The notes beneath the pieces were generated by a model. That model saw only the letters and a program-made list of their open reading frames with translations. It was not told the origin of the DNA and made no database searches. Shown one piece after another: positions 7,571-13,622 of a stretch of 13,622 nt of DNA. Every line of letters begins with the position of its first letter. Within the stretch, counting starts at the first letter, position 1. Origin of the DNA: Flavobacteriales bacterium UBA5869 (GTDB lineage: Bacteria; Bacteroidota; Bacteroidia; Flavobacteriales_D; Crocinitomicaceae); NCBI GenBank assembly GCA_002432565.1, contig DJFP01000054.1, forward strand, positions 1,490 through 15,111. The letters are read 5' to 3'. Position numbers and translations under genes: made by a program.

Positions 7571-7580
7571 GAAACAATTC

Positions 7581-8657
7581 ATGAAAAAACTTTTAGAATA
7601 TCGATTTTTAGACAACAGTCTTTATGCCTGGCTTGTTGCCCTCGGAATCATCATCGGTTCATTTATTATCATTAAATTATTTAGTTTCCTGATCCTGCGA
7701 AGAATCAAAGCCCATTCGTTGAAAACCACAAATATCTGGGACGATTTTATAATTGACAGCGTTGACCGGTTCGTAATCCCCATATTATACTTCGGTGCAA
7801 TCTTCTTCAGCACCTATTACCTGCAGCTTACTGTTAAATCAAGGTCCGTATTACATGCAGGATATTTGATTATTTGCACTTTCTTTATACTTCGAATCAT
7901 CAGCAGTGCTTTTAAAAGGTTAGTGAGTGCATTCGTAAAAAGAAAAAGCAATGCAGAAGGTAAAATAGAACAAGCCAACGGACTGATTATTGTTGTAAAC
8001 ATTCTAATATGGTTCGTCGGCTTTCTTTTCTTATTCGATAATCTTGGTTATGATGTAACAACCCTGTTAGCCGGATTAGGAATCGGTGGTATTGCTATTG
8101 CCTTAGCTGCTCAAGCCATTCTGGGAGATCTTTTCAACTATTTTGTTATTTTCTTTGACAGACCCTTTGAAATCGGTGACTTTATTATTGTAGATGATAA
8201 ATCCGGGACAATAGAACAAATAGGGATTAAAACAACAAGGATCCGAACATTAGGCGGAGAACAATTGATTTGTTCCAATACTGATCTGACAAATGCCCGG
8301 GTTCACAATTACAAACGCCTGGAACGCAGACGAATTGCTTTTCAGATCGGGGTAACTTACCAAACTTCCTCCTCCCGGTTAAAACAGATTCCGCAAATGG
8401 TCAAAACGATCATTGAATCCCAGTCGGAGATAGATTATGAAAGAGGTAATTTTTCTGGCTTTGGCGATTCAAGCCTGAATTTTGAATTTGTTTACCATGT
8501 TTTGTCCACTGATTTTGCATTTTACATGGATAAACAGGAAAAAATCTATTTTGAGATTTACAGTCTTTTCGAACAATGCGGAATTGAATTCGCATATCCT
8601 ACACGTACCTTATTCATCAAATCTGAGGAGAGTATCCCTGATGAGGTATTAAATTGA
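7581..8657 (+). CDS. MscS-family mechanosensitive ion channel
   Basis: Small-conductance mechanosensitive channel homologue of about 358 residues in the inner membrane. Several hydrophobic segments lie near residues 14-38, 62-82, 90-110 and 132-153. The pore-lining helix follows, with GLGIGGIAIALAAQAILGD (165-183) and then FFDRPFEIGD (191-200), the signature of the MscS TM3/beta-domain transition. The cytoplasmic vestibule follows with IEQIGIKTTRIRTLGGE (211-227) and a C-terminal alpha/beta domain. The frame opens at an ATG at 7518, which would overlap the racemase by 53 bp. The ATG at 7581 is preferred because it starts MKKLLEYRF 10 bp after the racemase stop and has AGGAAA about 8 bases upstream. 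The gene is co-directional with close spacing on both sides. Such channels release solutes on hypo-osmotic shock, and a link to the flanking solute-handling genes is inference. Confidence 0.9.
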   Translation: MKKLLEYRFLDNSLYAWLVALGIIIGSFIIIKLFSFLILRRIKAHSLKTTNIWDDFIIDSVDRFVIPILYFGAIFFSTYYLQLTVKSRSVLHAGYLIICTFFILRIISSAFKRLVSAFVKRKSNAEGKIEQANGLIIVVNILIWFVGFLFLFDNLGYDVTTLLAGLGIGGIAIALAAQAILGDLFNYFVIFFDRPFEIGDFIIVDDKSGTIEQIGIKTTRIRTLGGEQLICSNTDLTNARVHNYKRLERRRIAFQIGVTYQTSSSRLKQIPQMVKTIIESQSEIDYERGNFSGFGDSSLNFEFVYHVLSTDFAFYMDKQEKIYFEIYSLFEQCGIEFAYPTRTLFIKSEESIPDEVLN

Positions 8658-8664
8658 TAAACTT

Positions 8665-10104
8665 ATGAGCTGGATCGATATTACAATTTTCATTGTTTAC
8701 TTCCTTTTAATGCTTGCTGTTGGATTCTATTTTTCAGGAAAACACGGAGACGAAAGGGATTATTTTACCGGAGGGGGGAATATGAGCAGTACTCATATAG
8801 GCCTATCTGTTGTGGCAACAGATGTCGGTGGTGGATTCTCCATTGGTTTGGGAGGAATTGGCTTCACGATGGGACTTTCAGGCTCATGGATGCTTTTTAC
8901 AGGTCTTATCGGAGCATGGATCAGTGCGGTATTCCTTATTCCCAAGGTATTTTATTGGCAGCGTGCTCACGGCAGGCATTTTCTCACTTTACCACAGGTT
9001 TTTAGTTTTCTGTACAACAAAAAAGTAGCATTCGTCGCAGCTATTATTTGCATTATAGGATACAGTGGTTTTACGAGTTCCCAATTATTGGCCGGATCAA
9101 AATTATCTGCTGCTATCATTCCATCTGTAAGTGGTGAAACTATGCTTTGGGTGATGGGTATTGTTGTGGTTTTCTATACCATGCTCGGTGGTATGAAAGC
9201 GGTTATTTACACTGACACCTTTCAATGGATCATACTCCTGGTCGGATTAATGGGTGTCGCAATTCCCCTTGCCTGGTCAGCTTTGGGAGGATATGAAGGC
9301 ATTATCCCCTACCTGAGCAAAGACATGCTATCCTTAACGAATATTACCTGGAGCCAGATCGTTAACTGGAGTGTTACCATTATTCCTATCTGGTTTGTAG
9401 GAATGACTTTATATCAAAGGATTTTTGCGTGCAGAGATGAAAAAGCTGCAAAAAAAGCCTGGTATCTTGCAGGGGCGCTTGAATGGCCTTTTATGGCATT
9501 TACAGGTGTAATACTGGGGATGCTTGCAAATGTTGCCGTGCAAAAAGGAATCATTCCGGTATCTGAAGGCGTTACTATTGATAGTGAAATGGGACTGCCT
9601 TTATTAATACGCCAGATACTGCCGGTTGGATTCGCAGGAATTGTAATTGCAGCATACTTTTCAGCGGTTCTTTCAACTGCGGACAGCTGTTTGATGGCGG
9701 CATCAGGAAGTGTGGTAGGAGATCTCATTCCTAAAAGCTGGAAGCTGAATAATTCATCCATAATCAGAATCTCTCAAGTTACTACGCTTTTAATAGGAAT
9801 AATTGCCATTCTATTGGCATCAGTTATGCAAAATGTTATTTCTCTGATGCTTTATGCTTATGCATTTATGGTGTCCGGTTTATTTGTTCCGGTAGTCGCA
9901 GCTCTATTTTTAAGAACGCGGTTTCCGCAACCCGCTTTGTTTTCCATGATCATAGGCGGTGGTGTAACCCTGACCCTGATTTTGTCAGAATGGACCTTGC
10001 CCTGGAATTTAGATGCCAATATTTTCGGATTAAGTTCAGCCATATTAACTTATAGCATTGTGCACCGGGTGATGCTCCGAAAAACACGAATTCCGCATCT
10101 TTGA
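8665..10104 (+). CDS. Sodium:solute symporter (SSS family)
   Basis: A 479-residue transporter with about 13 membrane segments, normal for the SSS/SLC5 family (PutP, PanF, GLUT-type Na+ symporters). It starts MSWIDITIFIVYFLLMLAVG, then ERDYFTGGGNMS (30-41), the family's characteristic first loop. It keeps the SSS signature YTMLGGMKAVIYTDTFQ (171-187) and the AVLSTADSCLMAASG segment (334-348), where S337/T338 correspond to the Na2-site serine/threonine pair. It would use the sodium gradient to import a small organic solute such as an amino acid, osmolyte or carboxylate. The sequence does not say which. The ATG lies 7 bp after the MscS stop, making it the fourth gene of a compact run with the acetyltransferase, racemase and channel. 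Confidence 0.9.
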   Translation: MSWIDITIFIVYFLLMLAVGFYFSGKHGDERDYFTGGGNMSSTHIGLSVVATDVGGGFSIGLGGIGFTMGLSGSWMLFTGLIGAWISAVFLIPKVFYWQRAHGRHFLTLPQVFSFLYNKKVAFVAAIICIIGYSGFTSSQLLAGSKLSAAIIPSVSGETMLWVMGIVVVFYTMLGGMKAVIYTDTFQWIILLVGLMGVAIPLAWSALGGYEGIIPYLSKDMLSLTNITWSQIVNWSVTIIPIWFVGMTLYQRIFACRDEKAAKKAWYLAGALEWPFMAFTGVILGMLANVAVQKGIIPVSEGVTIDSEMGLPLLIRQILPVGFAGIVIAAYFSAVLSTADSCLMAASGSVVGDLIPKSWKLNNSSIIRISQVTTLLIGIIAILLASVMQNVISLMLYAYAFMVSGLFVPVVAALFLRTRFPQPALFSMIIGGGVTLTLILSEWTLPWNLDANIFGLSSAILTYSIVHRVMLRKTRIPHL

Positions 10105-10109
10105 TTCTG

Positions 10110-10138
10110 CTTTCTTCAATGAAAGTGCATTTTAGTTT
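10110..10138 (+). terminator. Weak candidate terminator after the symporter gene
   Basis: A short hairpin, CTTTC (10110-10114) and GAAAG (10121-10125) around a 6-base loop, is followed by a T-rich stretch (CATTTTAGTTTT). The 5-bp stem is weak. It is mentioned because a promoter-like element for the next gene follows directly, which together suggests a transcription-unit boundary here. Confidence 0.25.
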
Positions 10139-10170
10139 TCAAATTGATTCTCGCAAGTAATTCCATTGAT

Positions 10171-10178
10171 TACTTTTG
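10171..10178 (+). promoter_or_regulatory. Candidate -7 promoter element for the EamA transporter gene
   Basis: TACTTTTG followed by C exactly matches TAnnTTTG. A TTG lies at 10144-10146, 24 bases upstream, slightly outside the usual 17-23 spacing. The element falls inside the extended open frame of the EamA gene, which argues that translation really begins downstream, at about 10198, 19 bases after the element. Confidence 0.45.
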
Positions 10179-10197
10179 CGCTCTAAAAGAAAACAAA

Positions 10198-11076
10198 TTG
10201 CCGAAAGTTGATAAAGGTATTAATCTTACCGCTGCACTTATTATAAGTATGATTATATGGGGTATTAGCTGGCCCTCAAACAAGGTTTTAGCGTCTTTCG
10301 GAACACCTTTCAATATCGGTTTTTTTCGTTACGGCTTTGTGGTTATTAGCTTTTTGTTTGTTCTGATCTTTTTTAAGACCAAACTTCTCATTTCTAAAAA
10401 TGGTATCCCCTTTCTTGTTATCGCAGGTATCCTGATGGCGAGTTACAACTACACCTTCCTTGCCGGATTAAAGAACGGAAGCCCGGGTGCAGGCGGAATC
10501 CTGGTTACGACCTTAAACCCGGTAATGGCTTATGGCATAGGAATGCTAATTGACTGGAAGAGACCGGGGAAAAATGAATTCATCGGTTTAATGTTCGGAG
10601 TGGCCGCAGGATTAAGTCTTTTAAAAGTTTGGGGAAATAAAGATGTTTTTGCTGAGCCGGGAAATCTTTATTTCCTGATAAGTGCGCTGATTTGGGCTGT
10701 TATGAGCAAATTTACATCGAAATCTGCGAAATACGGTTCACCCTTTGCTTTCACCTGGTGGATGTATGTTGTAACTCTCATTTGTCTTCTTCCTTTCTGT
10801 GAATTCACGGAAATCGGCGAATTAACCCAAACAACGGATATCCGTTTTTGGGGGAACGTTCTTTACTCAAGTGTTATTACTGTAACGGTGGCAACTACTA
10901 CTTACTTTTTTGCGACTTCCAAAATCGGGGCTGAAAAGGCCAGCAGCTTTATCTTTATTGTACCTTTCAGTGCAGCCGTATTCTCTTTCGCCATTCTGGG
11001 TGAAAAACTGGAAATCCATACGATTATAGGCGGGTTACTGGGTATCGCTGCTGTTTATATGATAAATAAGAAGTAA
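10198..11076 (+). CDS. DMT/EamA-family transporter
   Basis: Inner-membrane protein of about 292 residues with ten hydrophobic segments arranged as two EamA repeats, the standard drug/metabolite transporter layout. The first repeat begins ALIISMIIWGISWPSNKVL just after the start. The second ends GEKLEIHTIIGGLLGIAAVY, a typical EamA last-helix pattern, and the protein finishes with a basic MINKK tail. Members usually export amino acids, metabolites or drugs. The frame extends upstream to a TTG at 10144, but a TTG at 10198 is preferred because an exact promoter-like TAnnTTTG lies between the two and the extra 18 residues do not resemble transporter sequence. The first in-frame ATG would fall inside the first membrane helix, so a non-ATG start seems needed. 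It follows the symporter by 93 bp and may be a separate unit. Confidence 0.85.
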   Translation: MPKVDKGINLTAALIISMIIWGISWPSNKVLASFGTPFNIGFFRYGFVVISFLFVLIFFKTKLLISKNGIPFLVIAGILMASYNYTFLAGLKNGSPGAGGILVTTLNPVMAYGIGMLIDWKRPGKNEFIGLMFGVAAGLSLLKVWGNKDVFAEPGNLYFLISALIWAVMSKFTSKSAKYGSPFAFTWWMYVVTLICLLPFCEFTEIGELTQTTDIRFWGNVLYSSVITVTVATTTYFFATSKIGAEKASSFIFIVPFSAAVFSFAILGEKLEIHTIIGGLLGIAAVYMINKK

Positions 11077-11128
11077 CCTTGTTGTGCTGAATTCATTATC
11101 AATACGAAACAAGTCTTTTATTTTCCCT

Positions 11129-11136
11129 ATTTTTAT
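11129..11136 (+). promoter_or_regulatory. Weak -7-like element upstream of the lipoprotein gene
   Basis: TATTTTTA matches TAnnTTTG at seven of eight positions and lies 18 bases before the ATG. No good TTTG/TTG was seen at the expected upstream distance, so this is tentative. Confidence 0.22.
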
Positions 11137-11154
11137 CCCTTGAAAACACTAAAC

Positions 11155-12081
11155 ATGAAAAAACTATCGCTTCTACTTATCCTGCTTGCAGCAATCTCTG
11201 TAGGATGTAAGAAAAAAGGCTGTACGGATGCCAATGCTACGAATTACAATGCAAATGCGAATTCCGATGACGGAAGCTGCACGTATCCTGCAGAGACTGA
11301 AACAGGTCCTTATTTAATTGTGAAACTTCATTTTGATTCTTTAGCACCCCGCCTGGATAATTTTGGGAATCCTGCTACAATTCCGTCTAACCACTGGGCA
11401 CAATCGCCGGTATTTTACGGTATGAGTGCTCACTATATTGAGTTTGCACAAAACATGTATACCCAATTGGGAGCAGGAGAGATTCTTTACCATGGTGCAG
11501 AAACAACTGCCGGTGGTTCTAATGCGGTTGATTTTAGTAAGGCAATTATTAAAGGTGATAACGAAGTATTTATGAAGATTCCTTTGAAAAACATTTCTCC
11601 GGATACTTACAATTGGGTAAGAATGTCTTTGACTTACCAAAATTATTCACTGGATTACCGCTACAACGGAGTAGATTACAATGGAAGACTGGCTTCTTTT
11701 GTCGGATTTAATACTTACATCACCAATTACAAAATCTGGAATCAAACCGTAACATTGAACGCTAACAAGCTTCAGGGATATTGGGGATTTGAGAACCTTG
11801 GAGTGGTAGTAGACGGACAAGCTCCGGCAACTACAGTTCCGAATCCGTTATCTGCAACATCACCGGTACCTGCCGGCTCATGTGTTGTAACAGGAAACTT
11901 TGATACGCCGTTTACCATTACCGGAAACGAAACGGAAGATATTATCTGTACCATGTCGCTTTCAACAAACAAAAGCTTTGAGTGGTACGATGCAAACGGG
12001 GATCACAAATACGAACCGGGAGCGGGTGATTATCCGACTGATATGGGATTAAGAGGTTTGAAACCGATTATTACCCCGTAA
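11155..12081 (+). CDS. Uncharacterised lipoprotein with a GCTD...DDGSC motif
   Basis: An exported protein of 308 residues. The ATG at 11155 gives a lipoprotein signal peptide (MKKLSLLLILLAAISVGC, lipid cysteine C18, then KKK); an in-frame TTG at 11140 is a poorer start. Directly after it comes one copy of the short cysteine-bounded motif common in Bacteroidota surface proteins: C23-TDANATNYN with DDGSC ending at C42. The two cysteines probably pair, and the Asp/Asn residues may bind a cation. The rest (about residues 53-308) is beta-rich, aromatic and belongs to no family I recognise. Near the C-terminus, DANGDHKYEPGAGD (279-292) resembles a calcium-binding Asp/Asn loop. Location is likely the outer membrane or cell surface. 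It has its own terminator downstream and may be monocistronic. A role in adhesion or binding is only a guess. Confidence 0.82.
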   Translation: MKKLSLLLILLAAISVGCKKKGCTDANATNYNANANSDDGSCTYPAETETGPYLIVKLHFDSLAPRLDNFGNPATIPSNHWAQSPVFYGMSAHYIEFAQNMYTQLGAGEILYHGAETTAGGSNAVDFSKAIIKGDNEVFMKIPLKNISPDTYNWVRMSLTYQNYSLDYRYNGVDYNGRLASFVGFNTYITNYKIWNQTVTLNANKLQGYWGFENLGVVVDGQAPATTVPNPLSATSPVPAGSCVVTGNFDTPFTITGNETEDIICTMSLSTNKSFEWYDANGDHKYEPGAGDYPTDMGLRGLKPIITP

Positions 12082-12100
12082 TTTACAACAAACTGATTTC

Positions 12101-12132
12101 AAAGGGAGTTCTTTATTCGAACTCCCTTTTTT
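12101..12132 (+). terminator. Rho-independent terminator after the lipoprotein gene
   Basis: A perfect 11-bp stem, AAAGGGAGTTC (12101-12111) pairing with GAACTCCCTTT (12119-12129) around a 7-base loop, runs into a six-T tract ending at 12132. It lies 19 bases after the lipoprotein stop and 69 bases before the next start, separating the two genes. Confidence 0.9.
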
Positions 12133-12201
12133 ATGCTCAAAACTTTCGTGATTCTTTAAAACGGCATGCGTTTTGTTTAACCCCGAAATAAAAAACACAT
12201 C

Positions 12202-12816
12202 ATGAAAAAAATCATCTTAGCTTCTATTCTCTTTTTAAGCGCAAACGCTTTCGGGCAAACAAAGGGTTCCTGGTATTTGGGCGGCAGCGCCGGCTTCTCT
12301 ATGGGAACTACCTCACAAGGTGGTACAACTATCAAAAGAAGTGCCTGGTCGGCTTCACCTGAGATTGGTACTTTCCTGACAGATCACGTCCAGCTTGGAC
12401 TGGGAATTACCTCCAGCGGTTCTCATTCAGACTTTATGACTTCAGGTTCATTAAGAAATCTTCAGTTGGGTGGATCTGTTTATAGCCGCTATTTGTTCGG
12501 TGACGGAGCTTTCAGACCGTTTCTGGGTATTAGTGCCAGCTACCTTGGCGGGCAGTCAAGAACTTCCCCGGGAAATAATACCAATGATCTCAGTACAATT
12601 AACGCAAGCTTCTCCGCAGGTTTTGCATATTATGTTACCCCCCGGATAGGGATTTTCGGTTCCATCGGAGTCCTGGGTTATACGAATACACGAACTTCTG
12701 TAACAGGCGTTCCGGATATTGTAACCAATGATTTCGGATTTAATGCAAGTACACTTGGCAACCGTTTCACAATCGGAATGTATTATACGATCTGCAAGGG
12801 AAAATCTGCCGAATAA
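12202..12816 (+). CDS. Outer-membrane beta-barrel protein (small porin-like)
   Basis: A 204-residue exported protein. Residues 1-18 form a Sec signal peptide (MKKIILASILFLSANAFG, cleavage likely before Q19). The mature part opens KGSWYLGGSAGFSMG and then shows repeated alternating hydrophobic/glycine strands such as VQLGLGI, YSRYLFGDGAFRPFLGISASYLG, FSAGFAYYVTPRIGIFGSIGVLGY and NRFTIGMYYTI. This fits an eight-stranded OmpA/OmpX-like or 'outer membrane beta-barrel domain' protein of about 20 kDa. The C-terminus ends CKGKSAE instead of the classic terminal aromatic residue, so the last strand is followed by a short tail. The gene lies between the lipoprotein terminator and a shared convergent terminator, and is probably transcribed alone. 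Its function (porin, adhesin or structural) is not indicated. Confidence 0.82.
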   Translation: MKKIILASILFLSANAFGQTKGSWYLGGSAGFSMGTTSQGGTTIKRSAWSASPEIGTFLTDHVQLGLGITSSGSHSDFMTSGSLRNLQLGGSVYSRYLFGDGAFRPFLGISASYLGGQSRTSPGNNTNDLSTINASFSAGFAYYVTPRIGIFGSIGVLGYTNTRTSVTGVPDIVTNDFGFNASTLGNRFTIGMYYTICKGKSAE

Positions 12817-12835
12817 AACTTCATTTGTAGCAATA

Positions 12836-12871
12836 AAAAATCCCCCTGACGATACAGTCAGGGGGATTTTT
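12836..12871. terminator. Bidirectional rho-independent terminator between convergent genes
   Basis: A perfect 15-bp inverted repeat, AAAAATCCCCCTGAC (12836-12850) and GTCAGGGGGATTTTT (12857-12871), encloses a 6-base loop GATACA. The GC-rich core is flanked by A on the left and T on the right, so it yields a U-tract in both directions. It would end the beta-barrel gene (plus, stop at 12816) and the T9SS cargo gene (minus, stop at 12884). Confidence 0.95.
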
Positions 12872-12883
12872 ATTTTAGAAAGA

Positions 12884-13622
12884 TCACATCTTCTGGAATC
12901 TCAATACTTTTTTATTACCATTTATCGAAAGGAAATAAATCCCGTTTTTTAATTCTTTTACCGAAATCTCCTCATCAATCTCATATTCGGAAAGTTGTTT
13001 TACCGGAACCCCGCTTACATCATAAATTATGATTTTGTTTATATCGGACAAATTACCTGAAAGTCTGATAAATTCCTTTGAAGGGTTTGGGAACAATTCA
13101 ATTTGAAGCAAATTTGCCTCATCCATACCTAAATCACACATCCATGTCCAGGGAGTTTCCTCACCAGGTTCCGTTTGTGCACCATCTTCCCGGTAACAAA
13201 CCTGGGCCATAAAAAACTCCAGTTTCTGATAACTTAATAAACCTCTGTAAGTATTAAAAACAAAAGTATTCGGTTCAGGAAGTCTTCTTAAATGGTATGT
13301 TGCGCTATATGTTCCATTGGCTTCCAAAACACTGTCAACCTGGTCTATATAAAGCGTATCGTAATGATTATCAAAATAACCGAAATAAGTCCGGAAAGCG
13401 TTCATATACTTTGAACTATCCGTCAGAAAAGTTCCAGCAGTCAAAAAATGACTGATTGTGACGTCTTTTTCCACATTGTTCAAATCAACAAAAAAACGTT
13501 GTTGGTTCGGAACATCTTCGCGAATACCTCCGGTATATACACCATCTTGGAAAATCCGCACGTACTGCTGTCCGTTAATAATCGTATCCCCCGACCAAAT
13601 TGTCTTGGAAAAACTTTCTACG
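12884..13622 (-). CDS. T9SS type A sorting-domain protein (N-terminus outside the window)
   Basis: Partial gene: the frame is open to the right edge, so the true start and signal peptide lie beyond 13622. A GTG at 13561 is not a credible start because in-frame coding sequence continues upstream (WSGDTIINGQQYVRIFQDG), with the D-T-I-I-N-G-x-x-Y pattern often seen in Bacteroidota secreted proteins. About 246 residues are visible. The last 75 form a type IX secretion C-terminal domain: IELFPNPSKEFIRLSG, then IIIYDVSGVPVKQL, and the terminal LKNGIYFLSINGNKKVLRFQKM region. This signal directs export across the outer membrane and is cleaved on the surface. The preceding region has two cysteines (VCYRED and WMCDLG) and no recognised enzyme motif. 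The function of the cargo is unknown. Confidence 0.88.
   Translation of the reverse strand, partial: VESFSKTIWSGDTIINGQQYVRIFQDGVYTGGIREDVPNQQRFFVDLNNVEKDVTISHFLTAGTFLTDSSKYMNAFRTYFGYFDNHYDTLYIDQVDSVLEANGTYSATYHLRRLPEPNTFVFNTYRGLLSYQKLEFFMAQVCYREDGAQTEPGEETPWTWMCDLGMDEANLLQIELFPNPSKEFIRLSGNLSDINKIIIYDVSGVPVKQLSEYEIDEEISVKELKNGIYFLSINGNKKVLRFQKM

Noticed and set aside
7518..7580. ATG at 7518 as the start of the MscS protein, overlapping the racemase by 53 bp.
   Set aside because: The ATG at 7581 has an AGGAAA upstream, begins a normal N-terminus and avoids a long overlap.
11078..11113. CTTGTT/AACAAG inverted repeat after the EamA gene as a terminator.
   Set aside because: A 6-bp A/T-rich stem with a 24-base loop is too weak to support a terminator.

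Overview
The window looks like a chromosomal segment from a member of the Bacteroidota, probably Flavobacteriales. Three features point there. A type IX secretion (T9SS) C-terminal sorting domain sits at the right edge. A lipoprotein carries the Bacteroidota-style 'GCTD...NYN...DDGSC' motif. Promoter-like elements match TAnnTTTG, and start codons sit behind A/T-rich leaders rather than strong Shine-Dalgarno sites. Placement below phylum is an inference; a Fluviicola/Crocinitomicaceae-like organism would fit.

Left region (1-5482, minus strand): a tightly packed surface-glycan operon read right to left. It holds a DUF3467 protein, a Wzx-type flippase, a Wzy-type polymerase candidate, an extended-SDR NAD-dependent epimerase/reductase, a GT4 glycosyltransferase, and the N-terminal part of a PglD/NeuD-type sugar O/N-acyltransferase cut by the window edge. 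The last four junctions overlap by 11 bp or less, including ATGA- and TGATG-type junctions, which implies translational coupling. Together these genes would modify a sugar nucleotide, build a lipid-linked repeat unit, flip it and polymerise it (O-antigen, capsule or exopolysaccharide). The operon continues past position 1.

Middle (5483-6018): a divergent gene-free region with candidate promoters but no recognised gene. From 6019 to 10104 on the plus strand lie four genes spaced 4-10 bp apart: a GNAT acetyltransferase, an alanine/ornithine-racemase-type PLP enzyme, an MscS-type mechanosensitive channel and an SSS-family sodium:solute symporter. A DMT/EamA exporter follows after a 93-bp gap with its own promoter-like element. 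The combination of amino-acid racemase, acetyltransferase, solute uptake and osmotic release channel is the most interesting part of the window. It could be an osmolyte or D-amino-acid module, but that is inference.

Right region (11155-13622): envelope proteins. They are an uncharacterised lipoprotein ended by a strong terminator, a small outer-membrane beta-barrel protein, and a convergent T9SS cargo protein truncated at the window edge. The last two genes share a near-ideal bidirectional terminator. No rRNA, tRNA, CRISPR array, insertion sequence or prophage gene was seen.
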